Of a DNA stretch of 12,622 bases, positions 1-6,715 are shown piece by piece. The DNA is from Bacteroidales bacterium UBA3816. GTDB taxonomy: Bacteria; Bacteroidota; Bacteroidia; Bacteroidales; P3. Position 1 is the first letter of the stretch. Every line of letters begins with the position of its first letter. Made by a program: the position numbers and the translations under genes. The notes under the pieces were generated by a model that was not told where the DNA came from, made no database searches, and worked only from the letters and a program-made list of their open reading frames with translations. The stretch covers positions 1,473-14,094 of the forward strand of contig DFDY01000059.1 in NCBI GenBank assembly GCA_002368955.1. The letters run 5' to 3'.

Positions 1-1112
1 GCAGCGGCGGAGAGGTTGTCGTAGGTGCCGCCGGCACAACCGGCTATGATGCCCTGGTCGGCTACTACCTTGCCGTTGTGAATCTTGCTGACGAGGTCGA
101 TTTCGATCTTGTCGCCGAAACGCTTGCGGGCGTCGGCCTCCACGGTGCGGAGGATTTCCTCGGGGTTCTCCTGCAGTTCGCGGATGGTGTAGGCATTGGA
201 GGGGTGGAAGGGCAGTGCAATCATGCACTCCTGTTTGGAGAGGTCAATCTTGATCATGCTGTCGTAGTAGGCTACCTTGCCGGGTTTCAGTTCGCGGTAG
301 GCCTCGGGACGGCCGTGCATGGTGTAGTAGTTCTTCACCTCGTCGTCGGTGCACCAGATGGAGGTGAGGCAGGTGGTCTCGGTGGTCATGACCTCGATGC
401 CATTGCGGAAGTCGATGGGGAGGTTCTTGACGCCGGGGCCGGCAAATTCGAGCACTTTGTTCTTGACAAAGCCATTGTCGAAGGTGGCTTTCACCAGCGA
501 GATGGCCACATCGTGAGGACCTACGCCCTTGCGGGGAGTGCCTTCCAGCCATACGAGTACCACTTCGGGAGCATTGATGTCCCAGGTGTTGTTGAGCAGC
601 TGCTTGACCAGCTCGCCGCCGCCTTCGCCAACGCCCATGTTGCCCAGCGAACCGTAGCGGGTGTGGGAGTCGGAGCCGAGAATCATGTTGCCGCACTTGG
701 CCATGGCCTCGCGAGCATACTGGTGGATAACGGCTTGGTTGGTGGGGACGAAGATGCCGCCATACTTCTTGGCAGCGGAAAGACCGAAGACATGGTCGTC
801 CTCATTGATGGTGCCGCCAACGGCGCAGAGCGAGTTGTGGCAGTTGGTCATTGCGTAGGGGAGAGGGAATTTGGTGAGTCCACTGGCGCGGGCGGTCTGG
901 ATGATACCGACGTAGGTGATATCGTGCGAAATCAGGGCGTCGAATTTAATGCGCATCTTATTGCCTTTCTCGTCCGTGGTGTCGTGCGAACGGAGAATGG
1001 AATAAGCAATGGTGTTTTCGCGGGCCTCTTCCTTGGAAGGCATGCCTGCGGCATCCATCTTGATTTCTTTACCGTCTAACAGGTAAACTCCTTTGTTGAT
1101 TAATTCTACCAT
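1..1112 (-). CDS. Aconitase-superfamily hydratase (YbhJ-like), N-terminal part, cut by window edge
   Basis: The first 370 codons of a minus-strand gene are visible; the rest lies beyond base 1. The protein begins MVELINKGVY. It carries the aconitase-type signature GSDSHTRYGSLGNMGVGEGG at about residues 147-166, and GIIAGCAGGTYDN near residue 359. The second motif corresponds to the SCTNSS loop of aconitases, so Cys359 should be the first of the three cysteine ligands of a [4Fe-4S] cluster; the other two would lie outside the window. The divergent motifs (GCAGG instead of SCTNS) point to the poorly characterised hydratase group that includes E. coli YbhJ (about 750 residues), not to classical aconitase or LeuC. 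It starts 46 bases after the citC-citG stop in an A-rich gap with no visible promoter or terminator, so it is probably the last operon gene seen here. Substrate is not determined: citrate/isocitrate is the obvious guess, and mesaconate/citramalate is an alternative. The family call is firm; the reaction is inference. Confidence 0.85.
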   Translation of the reverse strand, partial: MVELINKGVYLLDGKEIKMDAAGMPSKEEARENTIAYSILRSHDTTDEKGNKMRIKFDALISHDITYVGIIQTARASGLTKFPLPYAMTNCHNSLCAVGGTINEDDHVFGLSAAKKYGGIFVPTNQAVIHQYAREAMAKCGNMILGSDSHTRYGSLGNMGVGEGGGELVKQLLNNTWDINAPEVVLVWLEGTPRKGVGPHDVAISLVKATFDNGFVKNKVLEFAGPGVKNLPIDFRNGIEVMTTETTCLTSIWCTDDEVKNYYTMHGRPEAYRELKPGKVAYYDSMIKIDLSKQECMIALPFHPSNAYTIRELQENPEEILRTVEADARKRFGDKIEIDLVSKIHNGKVVADQGIIAGCAGGTYDNLSAA

Positions 1113-1158
1113 AGTGTTTTGTTTTTGTTGTTATTTGTTTTGAGTTTTTTCGTGTCGT

Positions 1159-2907
1159 CTATATATTATATAATAGGTGGGCGGCGAAAAGGGTGAGGGC
1201 CAGCATGTCGGCAGAACCGCCAGGAGAGAGGTTGCGGGCTTTCATCCAGTCGTTGAGCACCAGAATGTTTTCCATACTGAAGTCTTGCAGCACCTGGGCG
1301 CAGCGTTGCTGGGCTTCGTGTGCCAGTTGCTCTCCACCACGGTGATAGAGGTTGTTGTCGTCGAGGGTGGAGATAATGTATAAAAGCAGCCGTTGCTGCA
1401 GGCAGTCGTCGGCAACGTGCTGGCGATAAAAGGGCAGCCACTGCTCGAAAAGTTGGCCGTAGCCTTCGACGGCGAGGTCGCGGGCACCTTTCACACGGTA
1501 TTGTTGGCGCACATTGGCACCGTGGGTGTCGTGGGCGGCGGGTATCTCCTGCGCCATGGTCTTGATGGCCGACTGAAGGAGGTCGGGACTCACCCGTTGG
1601 AGGTGATAGAAACTGTTGGCAGCGGCGATGCAGAAAAGGCCCATCGAGAAGATGGCCCCTTTGTGTGTGTTTATGCCGTTTGTGGCGGCAAACATGGCTT
1701 TCTCGGCCTCAAGTCCGCAGCGGATGATGTCTTGTGCTGTGGGCAGTTCCAAATGGTTGCCCATGGCGGCCAGTTGGATGAAATAGGGTTCGATGGCTCG
1801 GATGCTGCGAAGCATAACGGCATGGTTCATGTCGCCGTGGGCCCCGTTGTCCTGGCGGTCGATAAGGCCGGGCTTGGGGGTGAGGTTGAGTTCCTCGCGG
1901 AGGGCTTCGGCGGCAAACACCCCGATGGCATAGGGGATGCTGGTAGGGTAGAGGAGAGTGAGGTCGTAAGTGCTGCGCAAGGCACTGGCACTGACGGCCT
2001 GGCCGTTCTGCTCCAAGCGGGCAATTTCCACAAAATCCACTGCCTGCTGGGGCAGGATTTCCCGCATCAGTTCGTTGTAGCGGGCGGTGAGGGGGTCGGT
2101 GGGTTCGCTGCCCGCAATGCGTGTCCAGTGGCTTCCGGGGGCAGAAAGGGAGGGGATGATGTGGCGGAGGCAGATGTCGAGGTCGAGCCGTATATGCTCG
2201 TCAGTGGCGTCGGTCACCTGCTTGAGGAAATAGGTGGGGAAGGTGGCGGCAGAAATCTGATAGTCCGACCCCTCCAATACCGTCACATTGGCAATGTCGG
2301 CACAGCCACGGGTAACCATCTCCAGCCGATGGCTGTAGTCGAAAAGCGAGAGGTTCTCCTTCACCACGGTGACAAATAGGTGCTCCACCTGTGCCGAAGC
2401 CTGTTCCACCAGGTAGCGGTGCCCTTTGGTAAAGGGGTTGGCGTTCATGATGATAAGGCCCAAGTTGCTGCCAGTGACATGGCTGCGCTCGGTGGCAAGA
2501 TAGGCTTTGTATCGGTTGAGCTCGCTGAGCGAGTTCTCCATAAAGAGGGCGTGGGGCGACTGGGCAATCGGTTTGAACCCGAGGGAGTTGAAAATATCAA
2601 GATTTTGTGGCTTGGTGTAGACTTTGGTGGAGAAATAGCCGTTCTGCATGGCCACGCTCATAAGGTGCGACACCAGCATGTTGAACAACCGTTCCTCGCG
2701 CATGTCCTGCCGGACGGCCACGCATTTGATAATGTCGTGGTAGAGGCCTCCGGCGGTCAGGATGTCGTCCTCCTCCAGACGGAAAATGCCAAAATACTGC
2801 TCCACAGTGTCCAGCCGCAAACCGTTCTCGGCGAGGAAAACCTCTACCTTCACCCGTGTGCGGCGGTCGTTGACATTGAGAGAGCGTATCTCGAATTCAG
2901 AGTTCAT
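1159..2907 (-). CDS. citC-citG: Fused citrate lyase ligase (CitC) and triphosphoribosyl-dephospho-CoA synthase (CitG)
   Basis: A 582-residue bifunctional protein. The CitC half (about 1-320) acetylates the thiol of the holo acyl carrier protein and so activates citrate lyase. It has a GNAT-like N-terminal part (VIKCVAV-type IIKCVAVRQDM at 59-70, SLGFKPIA at 108-115), then a nucleotidyltransferase core with NPFTKGH at 157-163, FDYSHR at 189-194 and SASALR at 306-311. The CitG half (about 325-582) makes the prosthetic-group precursor from dephospho-CoA and ATP. It has TPKPGLIDRQDNGAHGDM at 343-360, GINTHKGAIFSMG at 411-423, THGANVR at 461-467 and NLSPGGSADMLALTLF at 559-574. The length is slightly below the sum of separate CitC (about 350) and CitG (about 290). 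I chose the ATG at 2907 because the protein begins like CitC there. The longer frame back to 3042 only reads through the end of citX, which this gene overlaps by 11 bases. Both halves keep their signature motifs, so both are probably active. Confidence 0.93.
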   Translation of the reverse strand: MNSEFEIRSLNVNDRRTRVKVEVFLAENGLRLDTVEQYFGIFRLEEDDILTAGGLYHDIIKCVAVRQDMREERLFNMLVSHLMSVAMQNGYFSTKVYTKPQNLDIFNSLGFKPIAQSPHALFMENSLSELNRYKAYLATERSHVTGSNLGLIIMNANPFTKGHRYLVEQASAQVEHLFVTVVKENLSLFDYSHRLEMVTRGCADIANVTVLEGSDYQISAATFPTYFLKQVTDATDEHIRLDLDICLRHIIPSLSAPGSHWTRIAGSEPTDPLTARYNELMREILPQQAVDFVEIARLEQNGQAVSASALRSTYDLTLLYPTSIPYAIGVFAAEALREELNLTPKPGLIDRQDNGAHGDMNHAVMLRSIRAIEPYFIQLAAMGNHLELPTAQDIIRCGLEAEKAMFAATNGINTHKGAIFSMGLFCIAAANSFYHLQRVSPDLLQSAIKTMAQEIPAAHDTHGANVRQQYRVKGARDLAVEGYGQLFEQWLPFYRQHVADDCLQQRLLLYIISTLDDNNLYHRGGEQLAHEAQQRCAQVLQDFSMENILVLNDWMKARNLSPGGSADMLALTLFAAHLLYNI

Positions 2908-3436
2908 AGTCGTCAGGAGTGTCTTGATACTGGTTGAACAGTTCTTCCACGCGGGCGTAGAGGGCTGGCTTGGTGTGGCGACGGGCGCGGATGCAGTCGA
3001 TGGCATCCTGGTCGCCGCAGATGATGCATTTGCGGGGCGCAAGGCCTATAGCGGTGCGCGCGAGGGGTGTGGAATCGGGTTGGATGACGTCGAAGTCCCA
3101 CAGGCGTCCCAGCGGGTGCCGGTCTTCGATGCGGCAACAGAGTGCCTTGGCCTCCAGCAGGGGCAGCCGACTGATAAAATAGATTTCGGAACCTGTGTTG
3201 AGGTCCCGACGGATAAGGTGTTCGATTTGAAGCTGCTGGCAGTGTTGGAGGAATGCTTCGGCCTTGTCGGCCAGAGTGAGGGAAATAGAATTACTCTTGA
3301 CGGGCCCGGGCATCACCATGGTCACCGAAACCAATGTGCGACCGGGATATTGTTTCAGCAGGTCCAAGTGCATCTGGTGGCGGTTGTCGCGGCTGAGCAG
3401 GAGCTCGTCAAGAGTGACTTCCATAAAATGATTCAT
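2897..3436 (-). CDS. citX: Holo-citrate lyase synthase (phosphoribosyl-dephospho-CoA transferase)
   Basis: CitX transfers the triphosphoribosyl-dephospho-CoA made by CitG onto the serine of the CitD acyl carrier protein. The 179-residue product has the family motifs in order: LLLSRDNR (12-19), TMVMPGPVKSNS (39-50), TGSEIYF (81-87), EDRHPLGRLWDFDV (104-117), RKCIICGDQDAIDC (135-148) and RRHTKPAL (152-159). Its length is close to E. coli CitX (about 183). The frame is open back to an ATG at 3490, but those codons lie inside a strong hairpin and do not look like CitX. The ATG at 3436 is therefore preferred; ATG 3424, four codons later, is possible. The 3' end overlaps citC-citG by 11 bases, which suggests translational coupling. 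It lies 60 bases downstream of citF. Confidence 0.92.
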   Translation of the reverse strand: MNHFMEVTLDELLLSRDNRHQMHLDLLKQYPGRTLVSVTMVMPGPVKSNSISLTLADKAEAFLQHCQQLQIEHLIRRDLNTGSEIYFISRLPLLEAKALCCRIEDRHPLGRLWDFDVIQPDSTPLARTAIGLAPRKCIICGDQDAIDCIRARRHTKPALYARVEELFNQYQDTPDDYEL

Positions 3437-3445
3437 TAAGTTATT

Positions 3446-3485
3446 GGCTGCAGGCCAATGGGAGGGAACCCCATGGCCTGCAGCC
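3446..3485 (-). promoter_or_regulatory. Strong intercistronic hairpin between citF and citX
   Basis: Bases 3470-3485 and 3446-3462 are near-perfect inverted repeats: 16 pairs with a single bulged base and a 7-base loop (GTTCCCT on the coding strand). The stem core is GGCTGCAGGCC. No U-run follows in the direction of transcription (AATAACTT comes next), so it is not a standard intrinsic terminator. The stem ends 9 bases before the preferred citX start, close enough to affect ribosome access. It separates genes for the stoichiometric enzyme subunits from genes for catalytic accessory proteins, so a role in mRNA stabilisation or differential expression is a reasonable inference. Confidence 0.7.
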
Positions 3486-3496
3486 TGCAAAAAAGA

Positions 3497-5035
3497 TTAG
3501 GCGTTGATGTTCTTGATAACGTCGAGGACGGAACCGTCGCGGTTCATGACCACGCCGACCACCTTGTCGCCGAAGGGCAGCGGGGCGGGGGTGCCGATGA
3601 CTTGCAGGGCACGTTCTTTCAGCCAGTTGATGTCCACCACGTTCAGGCCGGCCTTTTTCAGACGCTCGGCAATCTCCGGACGGTTGGGATTCACAGCGAT
3701 GCCGTACTCTGTCACCACAACATCGACACTCTTACCGGGAGTAATCAGCGTAGTGACTTTGTCGACCACACAAGGGATGCGACCGCGTAGTAACGGGCAC
3801 ACGATGATGGAGAGGGCGGAGTCGGCAGCAGTGTCGGGGTGGCCGCCGATGGCACCGCGGATGATGCCGTCGGAACCCACCAACACGTTCACGTTGAAGT
3901 CGGTGTCCACTTCGAGGGCCGAGAGGATGACGATGTCCAGATAGTGGGTGGCACTGCCGGGCTCGTCGGCAGAGGCATACTCATTGGCCGAAACCTCTTT
4001 GTGTTTGGGGTCATTCATGATGGACTCGGCGGCCACGCGGTCGAAGGACTGCACGTCGATGAGGCGGTCGATGAGGCCTTCCTCATGCAGTTTGACCATG
4101 TGGGCAGTGATGCCGCCCAAGGCAAAGGAGGCGTGGATGTTCTGGTCGATCATGCTCTGACGGATATACTTGACGGCAGCCAGCGAGGCACCGCCCGAAC
4201 CGGTCTGTATGCTGAAGCCCTCTTTGAAGTAGCCGCTGTTGACGATGACCTTGGCAGCCTGCTTGGCCAGAAGGATGTCGCGGGGATTCTTGGTGTCGCG
4301 GATGGCACCGCTGGCAATCTTGGAGGAGTCTCCAACACTATCTACCTCAACCACATAGTCCACATTGTGCTCCGAAATGGAGTTGGGGGTGTTGGGGTAG
4401 GCCACTAGGTCGTCGGTCAGGATGACCACCTTGTCGGCATACTGGGCGTCGGGCAGGGCGTAACCCAGAGAGCCACAGATGCTCTTGGCGTTCTCGCTGC
4501 GCGAATAGCCGCAGGCGTTGCCCAGGGGGTCCGACGAGGAGGCACCGATGAAGGCCACGTCGATGTGCAGGTCGCCGCTGGCTATGGCGCTGCCGCGGCC
4601 GCCGTGGGAGCGGAAAATCACAGGCTTCTCCATCAAACCGCGCGAAATCTCGTCGGCCAGTTTGCCGCGCAGACCCGAGGTGGAAATGCTGGTGATGACA
4701 CCGTTCTTGATGTGCTCGATGAGGGGCTCGTGGACGTCCTGCAGCGACGAGGCGGCCAGCGAGAGGTTCTTGAAGCCCATCTCGGCCAGTTTGTCCACCA
4801 CCATGTTCACCACCTTGTCGCCGCCACGGAAGTGGTGGTGGAACGAGATGGTCATGCCGTCCTTGAGGCCGCTTTTGCGGATGGCCTCTTCCAGGGTCAC
4901 CAGCTTGGGAGACTCTTTCTGGAACTGCTGTTTCTCGGTGGGATTCTTCACGAGGTTCTTTTCGTCGAAAACCTCTTTATTGAGTTTCTTAGCCTCGGCT
5001 AAGATTAAATCTTGTCTATCTTTGGTTGCGTTCAT
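3497..5035 (-). CDS. citF: Citrate lyase alpha subunit (citrate:acetyl-ACP transferase)
   Basis: The alpha subunit exchanges the acetyl group on the acyl carrier protein for citrate, giving citryl-ACP and acetate. The 512-residue length is typical for CitF. Visible family features are SFHHHFRGGDKVVNMV (64-79), FRSHGGRGSAIASGDLHIDVAF (141-162, CoA-transferase fold), QTGSGGASLA (277-286), GAIGGHPDTAADS (394-406) and DKVTTLITPGKSVDVVVTEYGIAVNP (425-450). The start ATG at 5035 shares one base with the citE stop (TAATG arrangement), so translation is probably coupled to citE. It is followed by the hairpin before citX. No frameshift or missing motif is seen. A citramalate lyase alpha subunit would look very similar, so the substrate call rests on family convention. 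Confidence 0.96.
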   Translation of the reverse strand: MNATKDRQDLILAEAKKLNKEVFDEKNLVKNPTEKQQFQKESPKLVTLEEAIRKSGLKDGMTISFHHHFRGGDKVVNMVVDKLAEMGFKNLSLAASSLQDVHEPLIEHIKNGVITSISTSGLRGKLADEISRGLMEKPVIFRSHGGRGSAIASGDLHIDVAFIGASSSDPLGNACGYSRSENAKSICGSLGYALPDAQYADKVVILTDDLVAYPNTPNSISEHNVDYVVEVDSVGDSSKIASGAIRDTKNPRDILLAKQAAKVIVNSGYFKEGFSIQTGSGGASLAAVKYIRQSMIDQNIHASFALGGITAHMVKLHEEGLIDRLIDVQSFDRVAAESIMNDPKHKEVSANEYASADEPGSATHYLDIVILSALEVDTDFNVNVLVGSDGIIRGAIGGHPDTAADSALSIIVCPLLRGRIPCVVDKVTTLITPGKSVDVVVTEYGIAVNPNRPEIAERLKKAGLNVVDINWLKERALQVIGTPAPLPFGDKVVGVVMNRDGSVLDVIKNINA

Positions 5036-5922
5036 TACAAGTCCTCCTTAGTTAAAACGCCGGCGCTGATGGCCAGCTCGATGGTACGTTGTGCTCTGAT
5101 GACGACGGGCTTGTCAATCATCTTGCCGTTGAGGGCGATGACGCCGCTGCCCTTGGCCTCGGCCTCCTTGATGGCACCCATGATGGCCTTGGCTTTGTCA
5201 ATGTCCTTCTGGGTGGGAGTGAAAATCTCATTGATGATTTCAATCTGGCGGGGGTTGATGATGCTCTTGCCGTCAAAGCCCAGATGTTTGATGAGCTCCA
5301 CCTCTTTGCGGAAGGTCTCCATGTCGTTGAGGTTGGAGAAGACGGTGTCCAGGGCGTCGATGCCGGCGGCGCGGGCGGCCACCACGATGGTCTCGCGGGC
5401 CAGGAGCAGCTCCTCGCCAGTAGTGGTGCGCTGGGTCTTCAGGTTGGCGCAGTAGTCTTCGGCACCGAGGGCAATGCCCATCATGCGCTTGCTGGCAGTG
5501 GCAATGGCGTAGGCATTGATGATGCCTTTGGTCGACTCGATGGCGGCCATGATTTGGGTGCGGCCCACGCAGCCGAGTCTCTTCTCCACCTTCTCAATCT
5601 CCTCTTCCAGCTCCACCACCTCTTCGGCGGTCTCGGTCTTGGGCATACGGATGACGTGCACGCCGGCGGTCACCACGGCCTCCACGTCTTTCTTGCCGAA
5701 GGGAGTGTTCAGGGGGTTAATGCGCACCACCATCTCGGTGTTGCCATAGTTGATGCTCTTCAGAGCGTTGTGCACGAGCAGACGGGCGGCGTCCTTCTCG
5801 GCCATGGTCACGGAGTCCTCGAGGTCCAGCATGATGGAGTCGGGACCGTAAATGAATGCGTCAGACATCATCCCGGGATTGTTGCCCGGCACAAACATCA
5901 TAGTTCTTCTTAATCTTTGCAT
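5035..5922 (-). CDS. citE: Citrate lyase beta subunit (citryl-ACP lyase)
   Basis: CitE cleaves citryl-ACP to oxaloacetate and acetyl-ACP, which regenerates the acetylated carrier. The 295-residue protein is the usual length and shows the HpcH/HpaI-type TIM-barrel motifs: RRTMMFVPGNNPGM (5-18), SIMLDLEDSV (29-38), VVRINPLNTPFG (65-76), MAAIEST with Glu129 (125-131), GIALGAEDY with Glu155 and Asp156 (149-157, Mg2+ site region) and GFDGKSIINPRQI (215-227). The start at 5922 gives the expected CitE N-terminus. The gap to the citD stop is 26 bases; the stop overlaps the citF ATG by one base. Citramalyl-CoA lyases share the fold, but co-occurrence with CitD, F, X and G supports the citrate lyase complex. 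Confidence 0.96.
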   Translation of the reverse strand: MQRLRRTMMFVPGNNPGMMSDAFIYGPDSIMLDLEDSVTMAEKDAARLLVHNALKSINYGNTEMVVRINPLNTPFGKKDVEAVVTAGVHVIRMPKTETAEEVVELEEEIEKVEKRLGCVGRTQIMAAIESTKGIINAYAIATASKRMMGIALGAEDYCANLKTQRTTTGEELLLARETIVVAARAAGIDALDTVFSNLNDMETFRKEVELIKHLGFDGKSIINPRQIEIINEIFTPTQKDIDKAKAIMGAIKEAEAKGSGVIALNGKMIDKPVVIRAQRTIELAISAGVLTKEDL

Positions 5923-5948
5923 AATACTTGAGAGTTTAAATGAAACGA

Positions 5949-6227
5949 TTAAGCCCAGACATCCTTGCCCGTTGCACGGACGGCAGCGCAGGTTACACGA
6001 GCTTTAATGGTGCAGTCGAGGGCCCCCTTGTCGGTGGCTTTCACGTTGGCACTGGTTACGCCAAGCTCCGTCAGGGTCTCGGCAATCACTTTTTTGATCT
6101 GCTCACCGAACTGGTACATCACAGTGCTGTCCAGCTCGATGTTCAGGCCCTCTTTGTCCGAAGGCTCAATCTGAATCATGATGTCGCCCGACTCTAAGGT
6201 TCCGGCGAATGCTTTGTTGATTGTCAT
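5949..6227 (-). CDS. citD: Citrate lyase gamma subunit (acyl carrier protein)
   Basis: A 92-residue acyl carrier subunit. The prosthetic-group attachment motif GTLESGD occupies residues 9-15, with Ser13 the expected phosphoribosyl-dephospho-CoA site (Ser14 in E. coli CitD, whose motif is the same). The rest matches CitD: STVMYQFGEQIKKVI (34-48) and DKGALDCTIKARV (66-78). It is the first gene of the operon. Its leader is roughly 110 bases and A-rich, with no clear Shine-Dalgarno, as is common in Bacteroidota. A well-formed promoter lies upstream at 6346-6376. Confidence 0.95.
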   Translation of the reverse strand: MTINKAFAGTLESGDIMIQIEPSDKEGLNIELDSTVMYQFGEQIKKVIAETLTELGVTSANVKATDKGALDCTIKARVTCAAVRATGKDVWA

Positions 6228-6345
6228 GTTATGAGTTTTTAATATTTTTAAAGTTCTTTTTGTTTTCTAATAAAACGCTCAGCCAGCACATAACAAAATG
6301 ACAGACAATGTTTAGTGATACTCTCCATCATCTAAAATCCAATTG

Positions 6346-6376
6346 CAAAGGTATTTTTTATTTTTTAAATAGCAAA
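6346..6376 (-). promoter_or_regulatory. Bacteroidota-type promoter of the cit operon
   Basis: On the minus strand a TTTG (-33 element, plus bases 6373-6376) is followed after exactly 19 bases by TACCTTTG (-7 element, 6346-6353). This fits the Bacteroidota housekeeping consensus TTTG-N19-TAnnTTTG fully. The 19-base spacer is almost pure A/T. It lies about 120 bases upstream of the citD ATG. No operator palindrome or catabolite-type site was recognised next to it. Confidence 0.8.
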
Positions 6377-6556
6377 ATAATTAACTTTAAAATTTATGAA
6401 CATTAGTTGTTAGTTGTTGCTATCTATTGATTTATAGTTGTTTGTATGATGGGTACGTCGCTTCCGTGACTCGTCTCGGCGGCTTTCTCCTCCTTTGCAT
6501 CCCTCTTTTATTGTGAGGTTAATTAATACATTTTTTCTCCGCTTCGCTATCGAAAC

Positions 6557-6577
6557 CCTCCACAGGAGGCCTTTTTT
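6557..6577 (+). terminator. Terminator-like hairpin in the divergent intergenic region
   Basis: CCTCC-ACA-GGAGG forms a 5-bp stem with a 3-base loop, followed by CC and six T residues on the plus strand. This is the shape of a small intrinsic terminator. No plus-strand gene precedes it in the intergenic region, so it may end a small RNA, or be a decayed or chance element. Confidence 0.45.
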
Positions 6578-6668
6578 ACGTTTGTTTTTACTAATTGTTT
6601 TTATGTTTTAAGAGCATGGTGTTGTAGGAATCACTATAAATAATGATACGGTATTTCTTTTTATTATT

Positions 6669-6676
6669 TATTTTTG
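6669..6676 (+). promoter_or_regulatory. Candidate -7 promoter element for the 6716 gene
   Basis: TATTTTTG matches the Bacteroidota -7 consensus TAnnTTTG and lies 39 bases before the ATG. No TTTG is found at the expected -33 position. The sequence after it closely resembles the leader of the 12456 gene (TTTGCA, then AAAAACGATT), which supports it being a real start region. Confidence 0.5.
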
Positions 6677-6715
6677 CAAGGTAAAAACGATTTAAAGTTT
6701 TAAATACAATAGATT

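Larger units (their letters stand above)
6228..6715. other. Divergent intergenic region between citD and a beta-barrel gene
   Basis: This stretch of 488 AT-rich bases has no convincing ORF. It holds the citD promoter and leader (6228-6376), a terminator-like hairpin on the plus strand (6557-6577) and a candidate promoter for the plus-strand gene (6669-6676). The middle part, about 6440-6580, is GC-richer than its surroundings and is not explained by any recognised element. Confidence 0.7.

Noticed and set aside
78..1079. Long plus-strand open frame of 333 codons opposite the hydratase gene
   Set aside because: It is a shadow of the GC-rich hydratase coding strand; its translation is low-complexity Gly/Val/Ala/Asp text with no domain, and the opposite strand has clear aconitase motifs.
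1393..2379. Long plus-strand open frame of 328 codons opposite citC-citG, and similar ones opposite citE and citF
   Set aside because: They are antisense shadows: the minus strand encodes recognisable Cit proteins over the same bases, and the antisense products have no motifs.
2908..3042. Upstream extension of citC-citG to an ATG at 3042
   Set aside because: The 45 extra residues are Ala/Pro/Ser/Thr text read out of frame through citX, and CitC similarity begins at the ATG at 2907.
6228..6340. Possible riboswitch in the citD leader
   Set aside because: The leader is about 110 bases but AT-rich, and I found no stable stem, conserved aptamer core or terminator in it.
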